Positions 30,238 through 38,141 of a stretch of DNA of 45,014 nt are shown one piece after another. Within the stretch, counting starts at the first letter, position 1. Each line of letters starts with the position of its first letter. The translations under genes and the position numbers were made by a program. The DNA is from Prevotella sp. UBA3294 (GTDB taxonomy: Bacteria; Bacteroidota; Bacteroidia; Bacteroidales; Bacteroidaceae), in NCBI GenBank assembly GCA_002361535.1, contig DETG01000125.1:1-45014 (forward strand), read 5' to 3'. Below the pieces are notes generated by a model that was not told the DNA's origin, made no database searches, and was given only the letters and a program-made list of their open reading frames with translations.

Positions 30238-32325
30238 ATGAGAATCTGGATCACAGGTGCGGGTATCATCTCTGCCATCGGCAACAACCAGGCAGAGACC
30301 TTAGAGGCCTTGAAAAGCGGAAGATCGGGCATCGCCCCCATTCATTATCTTTCTACGGAGCATCATGAGTTCCCCGTGGGAGAGGTGAAGATGAGTGATG
30401 AGCAGATGAAGGCGCTGTTAGGCATCCATGAAGAGCCTACCACACGGTCGGCCCTGATGGGAATGATCGCTTTGAAGGAGGCGATGGATGATGCTTGCCT
30501 GCACCCAGATGATCATCCTTGTTTCATCAATGCCACAACAGTGGGAGGAATGGACAAGACAGAGCGTTACTATCTGGATCTTCTGGATCATGACGAGCAT
30601 CAGGAGTATGTCAAGACTCATGATTGCGGTGCCTGTACAGAGATGATCGCACAGTATTTCGGAAGTTTTGATCTGACCACGACGGTGTCAACAGCATGTT
30701 CCTCGGCTGCCAATGCCTTGGTGCTCGGAGCCCGTCTGATCCAGGGCGGACGATGCGAACAGGTGATCGTGGGCGGTACCGAGTGTCTTACCAAGTACCA
30801 CCTGAATGGGTTCCATACGCTCATGATCCTCGATGACCAGCCATGCCGTCCCTTCGATGCTACACGGAAAGGACTGAACTTGGGTGAGGGCGCTGCTTAT
30901 CTCGTACTGGAGTCGGAAGCTTCAGCACGGCGGCGTGGAGTCAAGTCAAAGGCGATATTGTCGGGTTTTGGCAATGCCTGTGATGCCTTTCACCAGACAG
31001 CCTCTTCAGAGAATGGTGAAGGGGCATTCCTTGCTATGACAGAAGCCTTGCGGATGGCATCGCTTGCACCCGGTGACATCCAGTATGTGAACGCGCATGG
31101 CACCGGGACACCCAACAATGATGCCAGTGAGAGTGTCGCCCTGAGAAGGGTGTATGGGATGGAGATGCCTGCCGTGTCATCCACGAAAGCCTTTACAGGA
31201 CATACCACGAGTGCTTCGGGTACCGTGGAGGGGGTGATCTGCTTGCTGGCATTGGCACATCAGTTCATACCTGTGAACCTGAACTGGCAGCAGCCCATGG
31301 AAGAGGGCATCCGTCCGTGGATAAGCGGAACAGATGCCAAGAACATTCTCCCTTTGCGCCATGTGATGTGCAACTCATTCGCCTTTGGTGGGAATGATAC
31401 TTCGTTCATCCTTTCCTCCTTCGATCCTTCTCCCTCATCATCCGTCCTTCCACCATCCCAGAAGGTCTATATCCGTTCTGCCGCGCAAATCTCCATTCAG
31501 CAGCCCCTTTCTGATGATTGGTATGATCATCCTATCCATTACGATGAGGCCTATTCAAGAGCTGTTGATCCGGATTTCCGTGCTTTCTTGAACCCGATGC
31601 AGGGCAGAAGGATGGGCAAGATCCTGAAGAGGGCGCTTGTCACGGCAAAACAAGTGGTGGAAGAGGCAGGAGGACCTGAGATAGATGCCATTATTACGGG
31701 TACAGGACTGGGTTGTATAGAGAATACTGAACTGTTCCTAAGTCAGCTTTGCCGGGAAGGGGAGAGCTTGCTGAAACCTACTCATTTCATGCAGTCAACC
31801 CATAATACGATTGGTTCGATGTTAGCCATTCAACTACATTGTCATGGCTATAACACCACCTATTCCCATCAGGGCATCTCATTCGATACAGCATTGTTGG
31901 ACGCCTACCTGCAGCTCCGGATGGGGAAAGCCAGTCATATCCTGGTGTGTGGCAACGAGGAACTCACTCCGTCGTGTTTCTCTGTCCTGCAAAAGGCGGG
32001 TGTGTTAGGACAGCCGCATCAGACGGTAGCTGGAGAAGGATCTGTCACGATGATGTTGACAACAGATCCCACAGGAGCACTCTGTGAACTGGAGGATGTG
32101 CAGATCTCTGGCAGTACGAATGGGGCGACCCAATCATCGTGCTCTTTTTCCTCCCTTTTCGGTATCGGTTTCCTGTCCTCCGCTTTCGATGTCTATGCTG
32201 CCGCCAAGTGCCTGCAGAGAGGAAAAATGCCCAATGGTGAACCTATTGAGACTTTGGAGATCGTGAATCGACAGGGAGAAACTCATGTGTCGTTGATTAA
32301 ACTCAGGAGAATATCATGCGACTGA
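30238..32325 (+). CDS. Fused ketosynthase-chain length factor
   Basis: A 695-residue two-domain protein. Residues 1-392 form an active-looking KS: Cys154 (STACSSA), His287 (VNAHGTG), Lys317 and His322 (TKAFTGH), ending NSFAFGGND. Residues 408-690 form a second KS-like domain of Ketoacyl-synt_2 type. Where the nucleophile should be, it reads SHQGIS (543-548), with no Cys, as in chain-length-factor subunits; STHNTIGS (520-527) corresponds to the usual pre-Cys block. A Pro/Ser-rich linker (DPSPSSSVLPPSQ) joins them. In many APE systems KS and CLF are separate interacting proteins. The last 10 bp overlap the next gene. Confidence 0.87.
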   Translation: MRIWITGAGIISAIGNNQAETLEALKSGRSGIAPIHYLSTEHHEFPVGEVKMSDEQMKALLGIHEEPTTRSALMGMIALKEAMDDACLHPDDHPCFINATTVGGMDKTERYYLDLLDHDEHQEYVKTHDCGACTEMIAQYFGSFDLTTTVSTACSSAANALVLGARLIQGGRCEQVIVGGTECLTKYHLNGFHTLMILDDQPCRPFDATRKGLNLGEGAAYLVLESEASARRRGVKSKAILSGFGNACDAFHQTASSENGEGAFLAMTEALRMASLAPGDIQYVNAHGTGTPNNDASESVALRRVYGMEMPAVSSTKAFTGHTTSASGTVEGVICLLALAHQFIPVNLNWQQPMEEGIRPWISGTDAKNILPLRHVMCNSFAFGGNDTSFILSSFDPSPSSSVLPPSQKVYIRSAAQISIQQPLSDDWYDHPIHYDEAYSRAVDPDFRAFLNPMQGRRMGKILKRALVTAKQVVEEAGGPEIDAIITGTGLGCIENTELFLSQLCREGESLLKPTHFMQSTHNTIGSMLAIQLHCHGYNTTYSHQGISFDTALLDAYLQLRMGKASHILVCGNEELTPSCFSVLQKAGVLGQPHQTVAGEGSVTMMLTTDPTGALCELEDVQISGSTNGATQSSCSFSSLFGIGFLSSAFDVYAAAKCLQRGKMPNGEPIETLEIVNRQGETHVSLIKLRRISCD

Positions 32326-32666
32326 TTCTGCTAAGTGTCATCCAAAGCATCCTGTTGTGTGGTGGACAGGTGTTGCTGAAGTTCGCCTTGAACAAGGCGG
32401 GAACATTCAGTTGGACTACAGGGTTCTTGGTAAGGAACCTGTCGAACTGGTGGTTCTTAGGATGCGGACTCTGTTATGCTGCAGCTACCGTGCTGTGGAT
32501 GTATATTGTGAAGAATTTCCCGTTCAGCATGGCCTATCCCATGATTTCGCTCAGTTATGTCTTTGGGATGATTGCTGCGATGCTTTTTTTCCACGAACAG
32601 ATTCCTTTGGTTCGTTGGTTGGGCGTGCTGCTGATTATGGGAGGTTGTATATTGATTGCTAAATAA
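32316..32666 (+). CDS. SMR/EamA-like four-helix membrane protein
   Basis: A 116-residue integral membrane protein with four predicted hydrophobic helices, the size and pattern of small multidrug resistance or ArnE/ArnF-like half-transporters (ends WLGVLLIMGGCILIAK). A conserved-looking Pro-Met pair (SMAYPMISLSYVFGM) sits in helix 3. Its role may be transport or flipping of a cluster intermediate or lipid carrier; this is inferred from location. It overlaps the KS-CLF gene by 10 bp and ends 10 bp before the LolA-like gene start. Confidence 0.8.
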   Translation: MRLILLSVIQSILLCGGQVLLKFALNKAGTFSWTTGFLVRNLSNWWFLGCGLCYAAATVLWMYIVKNFPFSMAYPMISLSYVFGMIAAMLFFHEQIPLVRWLGVLLIMGGCILIAK

Positions 32667-32676
32667 GAATGAGGTG

Positions 32677-33321
32677 ATGTGTAAAAGTATCGAGCGTTTC
32701 TTTTTCGTTCTTGTCATGCTGCTGACCGTGACTTCCCTTGGTGCACAGACCAAGGCTACGGCAGCACAGGCGAAGACGATGATAGACAAGATCAATGCCG
32801 CGGCGGCCAAGCAGCACACGATCCAGTGTGATTTCCAGCAAACGAAGTCGCTGTCGTTCCTGAATGATAAGATGGTATCACAAGGAGTGATGTATTATGA
32901 CCACAGGGGAAAACTGCGATGGGAATATACCTCCCCTTATCGTTACGTGTTTATCATCAACAACAATCGGGTGTATATCAAGACCGCGAAGAATAGTAAC
33001 ACGATAGATATCCGGTCGAGCAGACTGTTTCAGGGCATTGCCCGTGTGATGATGAACAGTGTGACGGGAAAGAGTCTGTCATCGACAGCCGACTTCTCCG
33101 TGGAGATGTTCATTCAGGGTGATGAATGGATCGCTCGTCTTGTGCCTAAAAAGAAGGAGATGAAAGCGATGTTCCAAAGCATTCGCCTCTTTTTCAACAA
33201 GAAACGGCAGATGGTGTCGAAGGTCGAGATGGTAGAGAAGAACGGTGATCAGACCGTCATTCAACTTTTACACGTCAAGAGCAATGGGAAGATTGAGGAT
33301 CGTTTTTTTGCTATTCGTTAG
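32677..33321 (+). CDS. LolA-like outer-membrane lipoprotein carrier
   Basis: A 214-residue periplasmic protein with a signal peptide (FFFVLVMLLTVTSLGAQ) and a LolA-type half-barrel pattern. Supporting motifs are IQCDFQQTKSLSFL, VSQGVMYYDHRGKLRWEY and a later SVEMFIQGDEWIARLVPKKKEM. APE clusters encode dedicated LolA-like proteins thought to escort the lipid-linked pigment through the periplasm. The start at ATG 32677 is preferred over an upstream TTG at 32656 that would overlap the previous gene. The 3' end overlaps the next gene by 38 bp. Confidence 0.85.
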   Translation: MCKSIERFFFVLVMLLTVTSLGAQTKATAAQAKTMIDKINAAAAKQHTIQCDFQQTKSLSFLNDKMVSQGVMYYDHRGKLRWEYTSPYRYVFIINNNRVYIKTAKNSNTIDIRSSRLFQGIARVMMNSVTGKSLSSTADFSVEMFIQGDEWIARLVPKKKEMKAMFQSIRLFFNKKRQMVSKVEMVEKNGDQTVIQLLHVKSNGKIEDRFFAIR

Positions 33322-33727
33322 CATGTGGCTGTGGCATGCCTCTGCCATCACCCTGGACGGAAAGAAACAATACAGTGTGCTGATAGAAATGCCTCGGGGA
33401 GGGAGCCTGACGGGAATCTGCCTGATCAAGACGGACGAATCGGGAAGTAAGGGGGCTCTCGTCAATGAGTTTGGCATCCATGCCCTTGATTTCACCGTGA
33501 GTGCCGATCGCCGAAAGGTTCGTTTGCTTCATGTGATTGACTGGATGAACAAGTGGTACATCAAACGAGTGCTGCGGCGCGACCTACGTTTCCTTTTCTT
33601 AGGTTCGGAGAACACCCAAGACCGCTGGAGGGAAGTGACCGTGGCTGGTGACACCACGATATTGCGAAACAAGAAATACCACATAACATATACATTTACA
33701 GAGATAAAGAATGAAACTGATCAATGA
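33284..33727 (+). CDS. Small exported protein of unknown function (cluster-associated)
   Basis: I do not recognise the family with confidence. From ATG 33284 the protein has 147 residues: a signal-like N-terminus (IVFLLFVSMWLWHASA) then a beta-rich body with GALVNEFGIHALDFTVS and KWYIKRVLRRDLRFLF. The position next to LolA-like and MMPL genes recalls the DUF3261-type protein of other aryl-polyene loci, but that match is a guess. It could help dock or transfer the product at the outer membrane. It overlaps the LolA-like gene by 38 bp and the next dehydratase gene by 17 bp, so it is likely translated by coupling. Confidence 0.7.
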   Translation: MGRLRIVFLLFVSMWLWHASAITLDGKKQYSVLIEMPRGGSLTGICLIKTDESGSKGALVNEFGIHALDFTVSADRRKVRLLHVIDWMNKWYIKRVLRRDLRFLFLGSENTQDRWREVTVAGDTTILRNKKYHITYTFTEIKNETDQ

Positions 33728-34064
33728 AATGTTCTCTATCGTGAGCAAGGGCGACAGGGTGCGGATCAAACTGCATCCCGAGCATGTGATCTATGCTGCC
33801 CATTTCCCCGGACAGCCCATCACCCCCGGTGTGTGCGTCGTGCAGATGATCGGCGAGATCTTGCAGGAGAATGAAGGATGTATGATGGAACTCGATACGA
33901 TTACGAACCTGAAATTCATACAACCGCTCTCACCTGTTGACACACCAGAGGTGGATGTGGTCTTCGACTGCATTTCCTATGACGGACAGGGGCGATGCAA
34001 GGTGAGGGGAACAGTAGCCAATGAAGATACAATATTTACCAAATTCTCTGTGATTTATCGATGA
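33711..34064 (+). CDS. Hotdog dehydratase 2 (FabZ/ApeI-like)
   Basis: A 117-residue FabZ-like hotdog protein. The canonical His31 is present in HFPGQPITPGV. However, the residue 14 positions later, which in FabZ is the catalytic Glu, is Gln45 (VVQMIGE). It is therefore probably not a complete dehydratase alone. It is likely to pair with dehydratase 1, which keeps both His and Glu. The APE ApeI:ApeP heterodimer is the precedent. It overlaps the preceding gene by 17 bp and the glycosyltransferase by 4 bp (ATGA). Confidence 0.82.
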   Translation: MKLINEMFSIVSKGDRVRIKLHPEHVIYAAHFPGQPITPGVCVVQMIGEILQENEGCMMELDTITNLKFIQPLSPVDTPEVDVVFDCISYDGQGRCKVRGTVANEDTIFTKFSVIYR

Positions 34065-34822
34065 ACGACATCAGAGACCTCATGAAACAGTATCGTGTCT
34101 GTGTTGTTGTACCTACATACAACAACGCGAAGACGATCGTGGAGGTCGTCCGTCGCATCCTCCTTCTCACAGATGATGTCATCGTGGTGATGGATGGCTG
34201 CACCGATGACACACGTGAACGACTCGATGAGGCCGAAATGACGGTGACGCGAGTTGACTACCCTAAGAACAGAGGGAAAGGTCATGCCCTGCGCGAGGGC
34301 TTTCAGAAGGCCATGACAATGGGATACAACTATGCCGTCACGATCGACTCCGACGGACAGCATGCCCCAGAGGATATCCCTGCGTTGGTGACAGCCCTGG
34401 TGCAGCATCCCGGTTCGTTGATCATCGGGGCGCGTGACCTTCGGCAAGAGAATATGCCACAGGGAAACACCTTTGCCAATCAATTCTCGAATTTCTGGTT
34501 CTGGGTGCAGACAGGACAACGGTTGGAGGATACGCAGACGGGATTCCGGCTTTATCCTTTGCACCGCCTGAAAGGCTTGCGATGGCTCACTTCGCGTTAC
34601 GAAGCCGAACTGGAACTGTTGGTCTTTGCCGTTTGGGGGCAGGTGCCCGTCCATAGTGTTCCTGTTCAAGTGTATTATCCGCCCCAAGGGGAAAGGGTCT
34701 CTCATTTCCGTCCTTTTACAGATTTTGCCCGTATCAGTGTACTGAACACGGTGCTTTGTTTCCTGGCCGTTGTGTATGGATGGCCAAAGATGATTCTTTC
34801 TAAACTCCTGCGCCATGGTTAA
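34061..34822 (+). CDS. Family 2 glycosyltransferase
   Basis: A 253-residue inverting GT-A glycosyltransferase of the dolichyl-phosphate mannosyltransferase type. It shows VVVPTYNNAKTI (16-27), VVMDGCTDDT (42-51) and the metal/nucleotide motif DSDGQ (Asp96, Asp98), with RGKGHALREG between. No strong TM segments are present except a hydrophobic C-terminal stretch (VLCFLAVVYGW). It may glycosylate the polyene or its lipid carrier; in proteobacterial APE clusters a GT/acyltransferase fusion fills this place. It overlaps the next gene by 8 bp. Confidence 0.87.
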   Translation: MNDIRDLMKQYRVCVVVPTYNNAKTIVEVVRRILLLTDDVIVVMDGCTDDTRERLDEAEMTVTRVDYPKNRGKGHALREGFQKAMTMGYNYAVTIDSDGQHAPEDIPALVTALVQHPGSLIIGARDLRQENMPQGNTFANQFSNFWFWVQTGQRLEDTQTGFRLYPLHRLKGLRWLTSRYEAELELLVFAVWGQVPVHSVPVQVYYPPQGERVSHFRPFTDFARISVLNTVLCFLAVVYGWPKMILSKLLRHG

Positions 34823-37800
34823 GTTCTTCGACTCTATCTATCTTTGGTTATCCGGCAGGAAAAGACAGACAACCGTCATCCTCCTCCTCCTGACGGTTGT
34901 CTTCGTGGCTCTCTCCCTGCATATCCATGAAGAGGAGGACATTGCGAAATTCCTGCCACGCAATGAACAGAATGAGAAATTTACGGATGTGTATCAGCAA
35001 CTGAGTCGACAGAATCAGATTGTCGTGATCTTCTCTTCCCGTGATACCGTGGATGTGGTGCCTGCTGATACCATCATTACGGCAATGGAGCAGTTTGCCG
35101 AACAAATGGATCAGAAGATGGTGGGCAACGCTGTCAGGGTACATGCCGATGAGACACGTATGATGGAGATGATCGACTTTGTGACTCAGCATGTCCCTTA
35201 TTTCCTTACAGAAGACGACTATGCCCGTATAGACAGTCTTTTGCAGACACCCGACTATATCGCAGAGCAACTGAGAGAGGATAAAAAACTATTGAACCTT
35301 CCTGCGGCAGGTGTCAGCATGGAACGACTTCGATACGATCCCCTACAGCTCTTTTCGCCCGTTCTCCATAGGATGCAGAACTTCAACAGCACGCATTCCT
35401 TTGAGGTGATCGACGGCTGTGTGTTTACTCGTGACGGGCGGAGTGGACTGGCTTTTTTAGAGTCGCCCTATGGCACCAGTGAGTCGGCCAACAACGAAGC
35501 GTTACAGAAGACCTTGGAGAAAGTCATGGGTGATGTGGAGAATACCTATCCCCAGTTGCGTGTCTCTGCCATTGGTGCTTCTCTGGTGGCAGCGGGGAAT
35601 GCGCGACAGATCAAGAAAGACAGTATGTTGGCTGTCACCATCGCCGTTATTCTGATCTTCGTCGTACTCATTCTCCATTACCGTCGTCTGGCCGATCTCT
35701 GGTGGTTAGGATCCTCCTTGGTCTTCGGATGGCTCTTCGCGCTGGGTGGAATGTCATTGTTCCATGACAGTATGTCGGTAATCGTGTTGGGTATCGGTTC
35801 TGTGATCATTGGTATCGCTGTGAACTATCCGTTGCATTATCTGGATCATCTCCGAGAGGTTGGCGATACCCGCCAGACCCTTCGTGAGATGGTGCCGCCC
35901 CTGCTGATCGGAAACATCACAACCGTCAGTGCTTTCCTGTGTCTGGTCTGGCTCGATGCCGCAGCGATGCGCGACCTGGGCCTTTTCGGCTCTCTGATGC
36001 TGGTCGGAACCATCTTGTTCGTCCTGGTGTTCCTTCCATTATATGCGAAAGCCACCTCTTCATCCAACCCTCGTTCCTGTCATGCAGAATCCTCGTTCCT
36101 GTCGTGTCAGCATACTCTGTTTACTAAGGTCAAGAGAATCGCAGACCAGGCCGGTCGTCACATAGGAATCGTGGTGATGGTGTTGCTGACGGTCATCTTA
36201 GGGTATTTCAGTATGCAGACCTCATTTGACTCCGACTTACGTAACATCAATTACATGACCCCTCAGCAACGCAGTGACATACAGATGCTCACGGCATTCT
36301 CCCACGAGGCTCCTGTCTATGCCGTAGCAGAAGGACAAACCTTGGAAGAGGCGTTGCAGAAGAATGAAAGTGATGTACTGCCCGTGCTTGACCAAATGAA
36401 ACAGGATGGCGTGGTGGAGAAGGTAAGTGGGGTAGGATATTTTGTACCGACAAGTGCCATGCAGGAGAAGCGCCTGAAGCGATGGAAGCGGTTTTGCACG
36501 GCTCATGCTCAAGACATCGTATCGGAATTGCAGAAGCAGTGTTCTCTTCAGGGCTTCAACGTGCAGGCCTTTGCCCCCTTCATCGAGATGCTTGAAGATG
36601 ACCATGCCCTTCAGCCTTTGTCGTTTTTCCAACCGGTGACAGATCTCCTGCACGATACATACCTCTTTCAGGATGAGGAACATGGCATGGTGAGGGTGGT
36701 GAATGATGTGCAGACCAGTCAGAAGAAAACGGTCAAGGAAACCTTGAATGGGATGTCTGCACCGGCCATCTATGCTTTCAGTTCGGAAGACATCGGTAAC
36801 CAGTTGGTACAGATCCTGTCAGACAGTTTTAACTACATCGGCTTCGTGTGCGGTCTTGTGGTCTTCATCTTCCTGTGGATCTCCTTCGACAGCATCGAGC
36901 TCTCCCTGATGTCATTCCTGCCACTGGCTGTAAGCTGGCTGTGGATATTAGGACTGATGCATCTGTTCGGGGTACAGTTCAATATTGTGAATATCATTCT
37001 GGCCACGTTCATCTTCGGACAAGGTGATGACTATACCATTTTTATCACCGAAGGACTGATGTATGAGTATTCCACGGGAAAGAAACGTCTGACTTCCTAT
37101 AAACGCAGTGTCGCCCTGTCTGCCCTGCTGATGTTTATCGGTATCGGAACCTTGATCTTCGCCAAGCACCCTGCTTTGCGTTCGTTGGCTGCCGTTACCA
37201 TCATCGGAATGTTCACCGTGGTATTGATGGCTTACTATCTCCCGCCTTTGGTGTTTAGGTGGTTGACGCGCGGGGTACGGACTGCAGATCCCTCATCCCT
37301 CATCTCACACATCTCATCTCCATTACCTATCACCCTGGGACGATTCTGTCGTTCTTTGTTTGCCATCGTCTTCTTCCTGCTGATGATGTACCTGTTCATG
37401 CTCCCCTTCACATGGTTGTATTTCCACTGGGGGAAGAACAGTGAGGAGAAGAAGCTGCGATACCATCGCCTGCTGCAACGGATGTCGGATTTCGTCATCC
37501 ATCATGTGCCCGGCGTACAGTTTGCATTGCAGAACAGGGTAGGTGAGACCTTTGAGAAACCCGCCGTGGTGATCTGCAACCATCAGTCGCATCTCGACTT
37601 GATGTGTCTGATGATGCTCACACCGAAAATCGTTTTTCTGACCAACGACTGGGTGTGGCATAACCCCTTCTATGGCATGGTCATCCACCGTGCAGAGTTC
37701 TATCCTGTCAGTGATGGGATAGAAGCCCGTCTGGAACAGCTGTGTTCACTCTATCAGCGAGGCTATTCCATCTGTGTCTTCCCTGAAGGTACACGCTCGC

Positions 37801-38141
37801 CAGACTGTTCCATCCTGCGTTTCCATAAGGGAGCGTTCTATTTGGCAGAGCAGCTGCAGTCCGATATCCTTCCCATCTTCCTGCATGGTGCAGGACATGT
37901 GCTGCCTAAGAACGACTTCATGCTTCGCCAAGGACGGATCGATGTGGAGGTGCAGAAGCGGATTCCATGGGATGATCCTCACTTCAGTAACGACTTACTG
38001 ACACGTACGAAGCAGATGCGAGCCTATTACAGAAATCATTACTCGGAAATCTGCGAACGGACAGAGACTGATGCCTACTGGGCTCCATACCGCAGATATA
38101 TCAAGAAATATATGACCTCATCAGATCAAGAAAGCAGATGA
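34815..38141 (+). CDS. MMPL-family exporter fused to PlsC-type acyltransferase
   Basis: A 1108-residue fusion. Residues 1 to about 815 are an MMPL/RND-type transporter: TM1 (TVILLLLTVVFVALSLHI), a periplasmic loop, a first TM bundle (VTIAVILIFVVLILHY onward), a second loop and a second bundle with FGQGDDYTIFI, typical of MMPL proteins. After a short linker (SSLISHISSPLP) and another hydrophobic segment comes an acyltransferase domain with NHQSHLD (Asn922 to Asp928, the H-x4-D motif) and FPEGTRS (989-995). Export of the aryl-polyene lipid may thus be coupled to its acylation. An extra Ser/Cys-rich segment encoded by a short direct repeat lies after the first bundle (36057-36120). Confidence 0.9.
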   Translation: MVKFFDSIYLWLSGRKRQTTVILLLLTVVFVALSLHIHEEEDIAKFLPRNEQNEKFTDVYQQLSRQNQIVVIFSSRDTVDVVPADTIITAMEQFAEQMDQKMVGNAVRVHADETRMMEMIDFVTQHVPYFLTEDDYARIDSLLQTPDYIAEQLREDKKLLNLPAAGVSMERLRYDPLQLFSPVLHRMQNFNSTHSFEVIDGCVFTRDGRSGLAFLESPYGTSESANNEALQKTLEKVMGDVENTYPQLRVSAIGASLVAAGNARQIKKDSMLAVTIAVILIFVVLILHYRRLADLWWLGSSLVFGWLFALGGMSLFHDSMSVIVLGIGSVIIGIAVNYPLHYLDHLREVGDTRQTLREMVPPLLIGNITTVSAFLCLVWLDAAAMRDLGLFGSLMLVGTILFVLVFLPLYAKATSSSNPRSCHAESSFLSCQHTLFTKVKRIADQAGRHIGIVVMVLLTVILGYFSMQTSFDSDLRNINYMTPQQRSDIQMLTAFSHEAPVYAVAEGQTLEEALQKNESDVLPVLDQMKQDGVVEKVSGVGYFVPTSAMQEKRLKRWKRFCTAHAQDIVSELQKQCSLQGFNVQAFAPFIEMLEDDHALQPLSFFQPVTDLLHDTYLFQDEEHGMVRVVNDVQTSQKKTVKETLNGMSAPAIYAFSSEDIGNQLVQILSDSFNYIGFVCGLVVFIFLWISFDSIELSLMSFLPLAVSWLWILGLMHLFGVQFNIVNIILATFIFGQGDDYTIFITEGLMYEYSTGKKRLTSYKRSVALSALLMFIGIGTLIFAKHPALRSLAAVTIIGMFTVVLMAYYLPPLVFRWLTRGVRTADPSSLISHISSPLPITLGRFCRSLFAIVFFLLMMYLFMLPFTWLYFHWGKNSEEKKLRYHRLLQRMSDFVIHHVPGVQFALQNRVGETFEKPAVVICNHQSHLDLMCLMMLTPKIVFLTNDWVWHNPFYGMVIHRAEFYPVSDGIEARLEQLCSLYQRGYSICVFPEGTRSPDCSILRFHKGAFYLAEQLQSDILPIFLHGAGHVLPKNDFMLRQGRIDVEVQKRIPWDDPHFSNDLLTRTKQMRAYYRNHYSEICERTETDAYWAPYRRYIKKYMTSSDQESR
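37287..37322. repeat. GATGAGG-type heptamers inside the fusion-gene linker
   Basis: Read on the minus strand this is GGAGATGAGATG followed by GATGAGG units. It encodes the Ser-rich linker between transporter and acyltransferase. The sequence type is the same as the intergenic heptamer arrays at 15310, 26060 and 44318. Confidence 0.6.

Noticed and set aside
34055..34816. Minus-strand open frame of 253 codons
   Set aside because: It mirrors the GT2 glycosyltransferase gene almost exactly; the plus strand has the GT-A motifs and the operon context.
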